Shown here: positions 26,593 through 34,382 of the stretch, in pieces
Layout of the letters: every line of letters begins with the position of its first letter
Position numbering within the stretch: position 1 is the first letter of the stretch
Assembly: GCA_003003615.1 (NCBI GenBank)
Contig: PVWD01000006.1
Coordinates: 1-61,626, forward strand
DNA length: 61,626 bases
Origin: a filamentous cyanobacterium CCP2
GTDB lineage: Bacteria; Cyanobacteriota; Cyanobacteriia; Elainellales; Elainellaceae
Reading direction: 5' to 3'
Translations under genes and position numbers: made by a program
The notes under the pieces: model-generated
The model's input: only the letters and a program-made list of their open reading frames with translations
What the model was told of the DNA's origin: nothing
The model's database searches: none

Positions 26593-27441
26593 ATGTACAA
26601 ACGAGCTTACGGAATCATTGAAACGCTTGCCCCTCTTCATGTGGGTGCCACGGCTGGGGAGGAGAGCGGCAACCTCAATCTGATTTTTCGTGATCAGTTC
26701 ACCCAGACGGGAATTATTCCTGGTAGTTCAATTCGGGGGCGTTTTCGATCAGAAATGCGCCGTGATAACCCAGGCAATGAGTATGACTGGTATGGTGCTC
26801 CAGCTGAAACGGGAGAGTCCGATTCAACAACCGAATCAGTTGTGAAGTTTGAATATGCCTCGATTGTCTGGCTTCCTGTCTTTTGCCCCGGTCAACCTGT
26901 AGTCTGGGTTAGTTGTCCAAAACTACTCAAACGCTATCAACGCATTGTGGGTGGCTCACTAAAAGCTGCCACAATACCTAAGAAATATACAGGGTCATCC
27001 ACAGTTAAAACCCTAACAGTAGACGGGCAAGAGAAGCTCTTCTTCAATTTTGGTTTTTTGGAATTGAAGGAAGGCCGAAAAGACTTGAAAGTCTGGTTCC
27101 CTAAGGGTGAAGAGCTTCCAGCAGTGGTAGTGGCTGATGATGAAATTGGCATGATTCATGACATGGCGCTTTATCGTCAGAGCCGAGTGCGTCTGAAAGA
27201 TGACGAGAAGCGTGTAGATGGTAGTGGATTCTTTAACACTGAAGCACTACCAGAAGGAACAATTATGGTATTTCCCATCGCCATGCGGGAAACAGATTCA
27301 GAGTGGAAACCTTTTGGTGACGGTGATCAAACTGGTGAAATTTATCTGGGTGGTTTAGAGTCGATCGGTTTTGGTAACTGTCAAATCACTCTGAAGAACT
27401 TGAATACCGTTAGCGCAACACAATCGGAGGAAGCCGCATGA
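26593..27441 (+). CDS. cmr4: type III-B RAMP protein Cmr4 (Cas7-like backbone)
   Basis: The repeated backbone subunit that binds crRNA and normally cuts target RNA every six nucleotides. Motifs: LAPLHVGATAGEESGN, GIIPGSSIRGRFRSEMR (RAMP glycine loop), and a GGLESIGFGNCQI C-terminal glycine motif. AAGGAG precedes the ATG by 9 nt. The Asp expected in the N-terminal G-x-V-D-x-P-I-Q-R loop is not evident; the corresponding stretch reads GNLNLIFRDQ, so slicing may be impaired unless D34 serves. Spaced 12 bp after cmr3. Confidence 0.9.
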   Translation: MYKRAYGIIETLAPLHVGATAGEESGNLNLIFRDQFTQTGIIPGSSIRGRFRSEMRRDNPGNEYDWYGAPAETGESDSTTESVVKFEYASIVWLPVFCPGQPVVWVSCPKLLKRYQRIVGGSLKAATIPKKYTGSSTVKTLTVDGQEKLFFNFGFLELKEGRKDLKVWFPKGEELPAVVVADDEIGMIHDMALYRQSRVRLKDDEKRVDGSGFFNTEALPEGTIMVFPIAMRETDSEWKPFGDGDQTGEIYLGGLESIGFGNCQITLKNLNTVSATQSEEAA

Positions 27442-27827
27442 CTTGGAAGTTATACGAGATCGATCGCACTGCCCATGATCTAGTGCTGGAATTTCGAGAT
27501 CGGGATGTGTTGGGCGAAAGTCACAAAATGCGGGCTACAACTGCCTATGGGCTAGAGCGTTTTTGGGGTGAACATTTGCGCTTATCCCAAAAAGAGCGAG
27601 ACAAGTCTGATTTCTGGAAAGCAACTTGGAATGCCCTATGCAGAATTATGAAGCAGGCAGGTATTACGATCCCAAACGATAAGGTCAGTACCAGTAATAC
27701 TCAATCGATCAAAGCGATGTCAGAGAAGTTATGGGCATTTGATATTGAGCAGCGCAAGATTGCTTTAGCAATTCTGATTGAACTATGTGACAGCTTAGTT
27801 TGGTGGACACAACGGTACAAAAAGTAG
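27438..27827 (+). CDS. cmr5: type III-B small subunit Cmr5 (Cas11-like)
   Basis: A 129-residue all-helical protein whose ATG overlaps the cmr4 stop (ATGA), with GGAGG 10 nt upstream. Helices include LGESHKMRATTAYGLERFWG and DKVSTSNTQSIKAMSEKLWAF. Its position and size fit Cmr5, which lines the inner groove of the effector complex and contacts target RNA. Confidence 0.85.
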   Translation: MTWKLYEIDRTAHDLVLEFRDRDVLGESHKMRATTAYGLERFWGEHLRLSQKERDKSDFWKATWNALCRIMKQAGITIPNDKVSTSNTQSIKAMSEKLWAFDIEQRKIALAILIELCDSLVWWTQRYKK

Positions 27828-27848
27828 AACTCTAGGAGACTCAGTATC

Positions 27849-29555
27849 ATGCCAGATCATGACTATGTGCCGTTGATGTTTCAGGCTCAGATACAGGGGC
27901 GATCGCAAATTCAGAAATTAGAAGACCTCAAGAAAAAAGCGGAAGAACTGGGTGTGCGAAAAGAAACCCTCACCCAACAAGCTTATGATTGGGCACAAGA
28001 ATGGCAAGATGCGTGCGATCACGGCAACATTCCCGAATTTGAATCTCATATTCAAACCCGCGAATATCAGTTCATCTGGCGAATAGTGACTAACAGCGGA
28101 CAAGATGCCGGAGTGATTCGTCCAGTTATTGGAGAACGCGGGTGGGCTTATTTCCCTGGCTCTAGTATGAAGGGAGCGTTTCTACGCGCCTGCAAAAAGG
28201 ACTACCCGGATCAGGTTCTTCTATTTTGTGGTGGTAAGGATCAAGATGGAGAACTTCATCCCGGTATCTTACGTTTTCATGGGGGTTATCCTAAAGATGC
28301 TGACTGGTTAAATGACTCTCTTGTAGATGTGGTTCATCCTCAGGAAGATTGGCAGGTCAAGGGATCGAGAGCCAGTCATGAAACTGCCAAAATACTTGTT
28401 TCTCTTTATCAACCAACATTGGTATTTGGGATTTCTAGTGCAAAAACTTTAGCAGATGCCCAATGGAACATTGTTTGGCAAATTTGGCAAACTGCTTTAG
28501 AACAAGGGATTGGATCACGGGTTAGCGCAGGCTACGGACAGATTGCCACTCATACTAGCAATAAGTTGGTCACGTTTGGGCTATCTGGTGAGGGACAAGC
28601 CTCTAAACTGATCAACGGTAAGGGAGAATTTCGTCCGAATCTCTTCAAAGCAGCATTGCGAGGTCATACTCGGCGCTTATTTCACGGCATTACTGATGAA
28701 GACACTACAGAGAAGTTAACCAAATTACTTTGGGGTGGAATTGGTCGAGGAGAAGAGGCAACTGTTGGGTTATTAGGAATCGCCTTTAGTGCTCCTAATT
28801 TAGAGTTGGAACAATGGCGATCGCCTGTCAATCGAAATAATGTCGCACCTACCTATGAAACAGGGGATGCCATTCTAGATGTATTGTTGATGAAGTTTGA
28901 TCTAACATCTGAACAATGCAATGAACTGAAACAATTCATTATTCGCCTGATGAAGTTTGCCATGTTGCTAGGAGGTTTTGGTAAGTCCTGGCGACGAGTG
29001 GATCACCGCATTTTTCTTCCAGATTACGATCGCCAGATGATTGGCTGTCATTGGGAATTCACCAAGCGATCCTATCCGCTTTATATTCCTTTTGGTGAGG
29101 ATCTAGCCTCAATTAGGAAGTTCCTGGACGCATTTCACAATAAGGCAAGAGAGTTTTCCTGGTTACAAGAAATTGCTAACCGGAGTAATCCAACTCCTGG
29201 TGTTCGCGAAGCTTGGCGGAAGGATAATGTACAAGTCTGGGGAAGAATAGCAGAAGATGAGGAAGATAGACTTGCGATTAACTGGCTACACCAGCCTTAC
29301 AAGCAGAATAGTTCAATCAAACAATCTGAACTAACAGGTCGAATGAGTCAAATTGGTCGGCTTTGGCATCGTATGTATCCTCGTTTTTATAAAACAAAGA
29401 ACAAAGATGGAAAAGATATTTGGAAAGCAACTGATCAATATGCTGAATTGCTCACACTGTTTCCAAATGTGACTGGAAATGATCAGGAGAAACAAAAGGT
29501 GAAAGACTTCCTTCGCTTTCTAGATCAAGAAACTGATTTCCAACAACTTTGGTAG
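27849..29555 (+). CDS. cmr6: long Cmr6, possible Cmr6-Cmr1 fusion
   Basis: 568 residues, almost twice the usual Cmr6. The first half is Cmr6-like: RAMP region YQFIWRIVTNSGQDAG, glycine loop YFPGSSMKGAFLRACKK, LRFHGGYP and GSRVSAGYGQ. The second half begins a new RAMP-like segment GEFRPNLFKAALRGHTRRLF, then LLWGGIGRGEEATVGLLGIAF and ends in a helical tail. Cmr1 normally carries a F-R-P/K-G-x-L-R segment and caps the crRNA 3' end. No separate cmr1 is in the operon, so the fusion supplies it, as an inference. AGGAG precedes the ATG by 10 nt. Confidence 0.85.
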   Translation: MPDHDYVPLMFQAQIQGRSQIQKLEDLKKKAEELGVRKETLTQQAYDWAQEWQDACDHGNIPEFESHIQTREYQFIWRIVTNSGQDAGVIRPVIGERGWAYFPGSSMKGAFLRACKKDYPDQVLLFCGGKDQDGELHPGILRFHGGYPKDADWLNDSLVDVVHPQEDWQVKGSRASHETAKILVSLYQPTLVFGISSAKTLADAQWNIVWQIWQTALEQGIGSRVSAGYGQIATHTSNKLVTFGLSGEGQASKLINGKGEFRPNLFKAALRGHTRRLFHGITDEDTTEKLTKLLWGGIGRGEEATVGLLGIAFSAPNLELEQWRSPVNRNNVAPTYETGDAILDVLLMKFDLTSEQCNELKQFIIRLMKFAMLLGGFGKSWRRVDHRIFLPDYDRQMIGCHWEFTKRSYPLYIPFGEDLASIRKFLDAFHNKAREFSWLQEIANRSNPTPGVREAWRKDNVQVWGRIAEDEEDRLAINWLHQPYKQNSSIKQSELTGRMSQIGRLWHRMYPRFYKTKNKDGKDIWKATDQYAELLTLFPNVTGNDQEKQKVKDFLRFLDQETDFQQLW

Positions 29556-29566
29556 AGGTATTAGTT

Positions 29567-31045
29567 ATGAACCTTTGGATAGTAACGACTGGAAGTAGTG
29601 ATGTTCAGCTAATTGATAATGAAGATCTGGATTGGGATGGTTGGCGGCACAGTATCAAGAAGTTTATCTACAGATTACCTTTTAAGCCGACAAGGGCGAT
29701 CGATGAGGATGGGGAACCCTACCGTTTACCAGCGCGGGTACTCAGTATTGCTTATAACCAATCTCCAGTTCAAGTTAAACCCTATCTCACATTTCCACTG
29801 TTGAAGAACTTTTCTGACAAGTTGAAAGAGAAGAATATCAACATTGATCAGATCATTGTTTTAGTTAGCAACCAGGAAGATATTTTTCCCGTGGAAGTTC
29901 GTGAAGATAAGCGTTGCCCTTATTGGCAAGATACTGATCAGCTTTACCCAATTTTGCAGAGTTATCTGCACAAACAATTTCCACATTTAGACCCAGACAA
30001 GGATATTAAACCATTAGTCCTCAAACCAGAGCCTTCTGGGAAGGGATTGGATGACTGGGATTCAGTTTTGGATTTAGTGAGAAAGTCGCTGAAAAGCTTA
30101 ACGTTTGAAACTGAGCCACAAACTGTTTTTGTCAGCCACCAAGCAGGTACGCCCGCAATTTCTTCTGCTGTACAGTTTTGTAGCTTGGCGAAATTTGGCG
30201 ATCGCGTCAAATTTCTCGTCAGTAACGAACAAGACGCAACACTCACCGATACCGTCGAAAGTTCTGCCTATCTGAAAGGAATTAAGCGCGAGCAGTCCAA
30301 GAAACTCCTAGAAAATCATGACTATGCAGGGGTTAACAATTTAATTGGGGAATACCTACAAGGCGACGCAAAAATGCTTTTGAATGCTGCACTTCAATGG
30401 AATATTGCTAAGTTCAGCGACTTCCTAAATAAATTGAGACAATATCCAAAGTTTGTCTTAGAAGTAGAAGAACGAATGAGAGAAGAAAACTGGTGGTGGA
30501 CTGCTTATGAAGCTGCATATTTAGCTTGGATACGATTAAAACAAGGTAACACTGTAGAGGCACTTTTCCACAGTTTTCGAGCAGCAGAAGGATTAATTAG
30601 CAACTGGGCAAAGTGGTATTATTCAGACGATATAAAAGAAACTAAAAGTGGTGCTCCTATTGCAAAATATCGGCTCAACAGCCACCTGCCGACTTATCTT
30701 ACAGAAAAACTTTCTGAGATTAAAAACCAAGAGTTACTGCTCCATAGTGAAGAGTTATTTAAACTCCTCAAGGAAACCCGACCAGAAATAACTAATAATG
30801 AGGATGTTAAAGTAATTTGGAATGGTGCAAAAAACATCCGTAATCAGCAGTTTCATCGACTTTTGGGTTTAGATAAGAGAGAAGTTTTTCGCGCATGGGG
30901 TACTAAAGAAAATGATTCAGCTTGGAAAATTCGATTAAAAACCTGTTTAAACACTATTACAGATCAGACATTTGAATCTCTAGAAGAAGCCAGCCTAATG
31001 GCACAAGTACATGACAAACTGAAAAACGCGATCGCCAACCTCTAA
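29567..31045 (+). CDS. CARF-HEPN ribonuclease, Csm6/Csx1-type effector 1
   Basis: An accessory effector of type III CRISPR: the CARF domain binds cOA and the HEPN domain cleaves RNA. N-terminal Rossmann-like CARF (MNLWIVTTGSSDVQL, VFVSHQAGTPAISSAVQFC). The C-terminal HEPN domain carries the RX4H motif as R425-N-Q-Q-F-H430 in KNIRNQQFHRLLG. The frame opens at TTG 29549; the ATG at 29567 matches the CARF beginning. Length 492 aa. It overlaps nothing and follows cmr6 by 11 bp, so it is in the same operon. Confidence 0.88.
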   Translation: MNLWIVTTGSSDVQLIDNEDLDWDGWRHSIKKFIYRLPFKPTRAIDEDGEPYRLPARVLSIAYNQSPVQVKPYLTFPLLKNFSDKLKEKNINIDQIIVLVSNQEDIFPVEVREDKRCPYWQDTDQLYPILQSYLHKQFPHLDPDKDIKPLVLKPEPSGKGLDDWDSVLDLVRKSLKSLTFETEPQTVFVSHQAGTPAISSAVQFCSLAKFGDRVKFLVSNEQDATLTDTVESSAYLKGIKREQSKKLLENHDYAGVNNLIGEYLQGDAKMLLNAALQWNIAKFSDFLNKLRQYPKFVLEVEERMREENWWWTAYEAAYLAWIRLKQGNTVEALFHSFRAAEGLISNWAKWYYSDDIKETKSGAPIAKYRLNSHLPTYLTEKLSEIKNQELLLHSEELFKLLKETRPEITNNEDVKVIWNGAKNIRNQQFHRLLGLDKREVFRAWGTKENDSAWKIRLKTCLNTITDQTFESLEEASLMAQVHDKLKNAIANL

Positions 31046-31098
31046 CACTTTAGCTCTCAAGCCCGATTGCCCCTTGTCGTTATTGTCTCTACACTGCT

Positions 31099-32388
31099 AT
31101 GGCAAGTATTGTCCTATCCTTCGTGGGTAATCAAGATCCGTTTGCCAACACGGATACAGAAGGGTCGATCGTTAGTTTGGTGCGCCATTTGTTAGCTCAA
31201 AACCGATCGATTCAACGGGTTGTTTTACTCTATACCCTTGACACTCGGCAAAATGCGATCGATACCCACGATCATCTCACGTCGGCTCCGTTTCATCTGA
31301 ACGCGGAGGTTATTACCCTGCTTCCCGTAGATGATACTCTTTCCCACGATCCGGTGAGTCAGTTTCTTGCGGCTCAGGCAGCTCGATATGCTATCGACCA
31401 AATTAAACCTGATCTGGCTCCAGAGGACACCCTAGAGTGCAATGCGTCTTCGGGTACTCCAGCTCTTAAGTCAGCATGGGGGATTTTACAGGCAGCAGGC
31501 TATGCATCTGCAATGCGCGTTTGGCAGGTACGGAATCCCCAGAAGATGCGCCCTGGTCAATTACAAGTGTTTCAGGATGATGTGAATGCACTAAAGAATG
31601 AGTTTGATCTCAAAGTGATTAAGCAACAGATTGCAGACTACAACTATAGTGGGGCATTAGCCAACCTGGAAGCGACAAATTTGTCCACAAAATCGATCGT
31701 CGCGTTGTTGCACTATGGGTTTTATCGTCTCTCTTTGGATTTCGATCGTGCTTTTTCTTGCCTAAATTCTTTATCGACTGAAGTTGACCCGCAATGGCTT
31801 CAGGAGGTCGCACCGTTGCGGCAAAAGGATCGTCAGGCACTACTTAAAGAAGCTTACTTCAATGCGCGGATTAAATTGAAAAATCGCAAGTATGCTGAAT
31901 TCTTAGTCATGCTGTCGGGATTGCAGGAAAATGTTCTACGGTTTCTAGTGAACGAACGAGTTGGTTTGCGGATTTCTAGTAAGTACTCTGATGTTGAGAC
32001 ATCCTGGCAGCAAATTCGACAAGCCGAACAGGGAAAGCTCTACCAACACTTGCAACACTATACATTGCCGAAGGGGGGAATGCTCCGTCTGGATGGTTCG
32101 ATCGGTCGTTATGTGTATATTGCGATTCTGGATTACTATCGGCAGTTTGCAGACATTATGGAACCTATCAAGGAATTGAATGCTTACTGCGACCAGCGCA
32201 ATGCTTCTGTCCATGAGTTTGTGGGCATTTCGGAAATAGAAGATGAAGCAAAAGTACTAGCCAATCTCCGTAAGGTGATTAAGCGAGTGGCTGGAACGCC
32301 TGAAGAAAATCCGTTTGATCGGCTGAATCAGCAGATCAACAGCCTTTTAGCCCTACCCCTTTCGTCTGGTGGGACAAGCCTGCTCTAA
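31099..32388 (+). CDS. CARF-HEPN ribonuclease, Csm6/Csx1-type effector 2
   Basis: A second, unrelated-in-detail CARF-HEPN protein of 429 aa. CARF begins IVLSFVGNQDPF with the SSGTPALKSAWGILQAAG loop; the long helical middle is followed by the C-terminal HEPN RX4H motif R367-N-A-S-V-H372 in YCDQRNASVHEFVG. It follows effector 1 by 53 bp with no clear ribosome site. Two CARF-HEPN nucleases in tandem may differ in cOA ring size, in substrate or in strength. They have no apparent shared paralogy outside the motifs. Confidence 0.88.
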   Translation: MASIVLSFVGNQDPFANTDTEGSIVSLVRHLLAQNRSIQRVVLLYTLDTRQNAIDTHDHLTSAPFHLNAEVITLLPVDDTLSHDPVSQFLAAQAARYAIDQIKPDLAPEDTLECNASSGTPALKSAWGILQAAGYASAMRVWQVRNPQKMRPGQLQVFQDDVNALKNEFDLKVIKQQIADYNYSGALANLEATNLSTKSIVALLHYGFYRLSLDFDRAFSCLNSLSTEVDPQWLQEVAPLRQKDRQALLKEAYFNARIKLKNRKYAEFLVMLSGLQENVLRFLVNERVGLRISSKYSDVETSWQQIRQAEQGKLYQHLQHYTLPKGGMLRLDGSIGRYVYIAILDYYRQFADIMEPIKELNAYCDQRNASVHEFVGISEIEDEAKVLANLRKVIKRVAGTPEENPFDRLNQQINSLLALPLSSGGTSLL

Positions 32389-32589
32389 TTCGCTTTTACT
32401 ATCTTCACTTTGATTTGACCTAAATTCCTTGCATCAAGACGTTTGTGATTGAAAATTGGCGCAACTATTGCGTAATTATTATTTACGTCATTCATGCTGA
32501 TCGTTTTTCTGAATCTTGGGAATAGTAAAGTAAGTGCATCTCTACTCAGTTATTTTTTTGGTCAAACTATATTCTTTGTGTGATGCATT

Positions 32590-32880
32590 ATGGATGCTAA
32601 TTTTCGGGTGGCTCAGGTTCGTAATGCAGCGGTTGCTCTAGTGAATGGAGCGATCACGCTGGTGATTTTATTGATCGCGCCGTTGGGATTGGCAGCAGTG
32701 ATCATGAATACGTTGTTGATAACAGTTGCAACTTATTTTACGGGGACAATAGCTGATCGCGTAGTGGGCTTTTTGCAGCCAAGAAACCCTCGACAGGTGA
32801 AGCCAATGAATGATCGCACTGCTCTTGATCCCTCATCTCAAATGCAGCAACGGCGACCGGATCAAATTGATCGCTATTAG
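32590..32880 (+). CDS. csx18: Csx18-like small membrane protein
   Basis: 96 residues with two predicted membrane helices (VALVNGAITLVILLIAPLGL and AAVIMNTLLITVATYFTG), a basic loop and a soluble hydrophilic tail (FLQPRNPRQVKPMNDRT). Its size, topology and place between type III effectors and cas1 match the Csx18 family often found in cyanobacterial type III loci. The molecular function of Csx18 is not established. It starts with an ATG 202 bp after effector 2 and 20 bp before cas1. Confidence 0.7.
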   Translation: MDANFRVAQVRNAAVALVNGAITLVILLIAPLGLAAVIMNTLLITVATYFTGTIADRVVGFLQPRNPRQVKPMNDRTALDPSSQMQQRRPDQIDRY

Positions 32881-32900
32881 AGGGCAAGTAGTCTTTCACG

Positions 32901-33893
32901 ATGCGAACGTTATATATTGCCCAGCAGGGATGTTATGTAGGACTTAGCCAGGAATGCTTGGTGATTAAACAGGGGCAGGTAGTGCTGGAGGAGGTGCAAT
33001 TACCGCTGCTGGAGCAAATTTTAGTTTTTGGCAAGTCGCAGATGACAACACAGGCGATTCGAGCCTGCTTATGGCAAAATATTCCGATCGCGTATTTGTC
33101 TCGGATGGGGTATTGCTATGGACGGGTGTTGCCGATCGAGCGGGGGTATCGGCAGTTGGTGCGGTATCAACAGCAGCTTGTGGCAGCAGAACGGCTGATA
33201 GTAGCGCGGCAATTGGTACAGGCGAAGCTGAAAAATAGCCGGGTGTTGTTGTTGCGGCAACGGCGACGGAATGCTTCTGAGCTAGTCGATCGAGCAATTG
33301 AAAGTCTGGATTATCTGGCACAGGAGGTGGTGCGGGCGGAGTCGATCGCGCGGTTGATGGGGTTGGAGGGAGCGGGAGCAGCGACGTATTTTGCGGCGTT
33401 TGGGGAGTGCATTACGGGATCAGAGTTTGTGTTTATGGCACGGAGCCGTCGTCCGCCAGGTAATCCGGTGAATGCGATGCTGAGTTTTGGTTATCAGGTG
33501 TTGTGGAACCATTTGCTCAGTTTGATTGAACTCCAGGGGTTAGATCCCTACTATGCTTGTTTGCATCAAGAGTCGGAGCGTCATGCGGCGTTGGCTTCGG
33601 ATTTGATTGAGGAGTTTCGAGCACCGATCGTAGATTCGTTGGTGTTGTATCTGATCAATCGGGGAATGGTATCGGCGGAGCAGGATTTTGAGTTTCGGGA
33701 TGGGGGCTGCTATTTAAATGATGCAGGTCGCAAGAAGTATTTGCGGGCATTTTTGCAACGGATGGAGGAGCGGTTGCAGTCGGAGGATGGGGAGGCTCAG
33801 CCACGGTGGGATTTGCTGAATCAGCAGGTGAAGGCGTATAGGCGGTTTGTCTATGCTCCGACGCAGGGGTATCAGCCGTATTTGATTCGGTAG
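32901..33893 (+). CDS. cas1: CRISPR adaptation integrase Cas1
   Basis: 330 residues. N-terminal beta-rich domain (MRTLYIAQQGCYVGLSQECL) and C-terminal helical catalytic domain with GLEGAGAATYFAAFGE (metal-binding Glu), LHQESERHAALASDLIEEFR and VDSLVLYLIN. It integrates spacers with Cas2. It is a stand-alone protein, not fused to a reverse transcriptase as some cyanobacterial type III Cas1 proteins are. It follows csx18 by 20 bp and ends 11 bp before cas2. Confidence 0.93.
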   Translation: MRTLYIAQQGCYVGLSQECLVIKQGQVVLEEVQLPLLEQILVFGKSQMTTQAIRACLWQNIPIAYLSRMGYCYGRVLPIERGYRQLVRYQQQLVAAERLIVARQLVQAKLKNSRVLLLRQRRRNASELVDRAIESLDYLAQEVVRAESIARLMGLEGAGAATYFAAFGECITGSEFVFMARSRRPPGNPVNAMLSFGYQVLWNHLLSLIELQGLDPYYACLHQESERHAALASDLIEEFRAPIVDSLVLYLINRGMVSAEQDFEFRDGGCYLNDAGRKKYLRAFLQRMEERLQSEDGEAQPRWDLLNQQVKAYRRFVYAPTQGYQPYLIR

Positions 33894-33904
33894 GGGAATG
33901 GGGA

Positions 33905-34183
33905 ATGTTGCTTTATATTGTGACCTATGATATCCGGAATGATAAGCGGCGGAAGAAAGTGGCGGATTTGCTGGAGGGCTACGGGAAAAGGGTGCAGTAT
34001 AGTGTGTTTGAGTGTGTGCTGCCGGAGCGGAAGTATGCGGAGTTGCGCCAGCGGTTGCAAAAGCGGGTGAAATTGCCGGAGGATAGTGTGCGGTTTTATC
34101 CGGTGTCGCGGCATACGCTGGAGCAGGTGGAGGTTTGGGGTGGGTGTCCGGTGATGCAGTTTCCAGGATCGGTGGTGGTGTAA
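33905..34183 (+). CDS. cas2: CRISPR adaptation protein Cas2
   Basis: 92 residues with the ferredoxin-like Cas2 fold. It starts MLLYIVTYDIRNDKRRKKVADLLEGYG, continues with QYSVFECVLPERKY, and ends with RFYPVSRHTLEQVEVWG. It forms the Cas1-Cas2 integrase scaffold. It ends 199 bp before the first repeat, so the CRISPR leader is directly downstream. Confidence 0.93.
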   Translation: MLLYIVTYDIRNDKRRKKVADLLEGYGKRVQYSVFECVLPERKYAELRQRLQKRVKLPEDSVRFYPVSRHTLEQVEVWGGCPVMQFPGSVVV

Positions 34184-34382
34184 GGATGAATTGGTTGGGG
34201 TCTGCGAGGCTGGGGCAAAATGGCTGGAGGGCTGATTCTTGGGTTGGGAGCCTCGATGCTAGGTTGGGAGAGGGTTTTAAGGATTTGATTAAAGGCATCT
34301 GGGGAGGTTTGAGGGTGTTTTGGGAAGGAGCCTCGCAAATGGGTGCTGGACTTCTCGTGGTGTACAGGTTTCAATGGAGGGT
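34184..34382 (+). promoter_or_regulatory. CRISPR leader
   Basis: A 199-bp GT-rich region between cas2 and the first repeat. It has an inverted repeat TGCGAGGCT (34203-34211) / AGCCTCGCA (34329-34337) and a third AGCCTCG copy near 34247. The polarity, with degenerate repeats at the other end of the array, supports this side as leader and transcription to the right. Confidence 0.7.

Noticed and set aside
32901-33893. Possible reverse transcriptase fusion to Cas1
   Set aside because: The protein is a normal 330-residue Cas1; the two RTs in the window are group II intron maturases far away.
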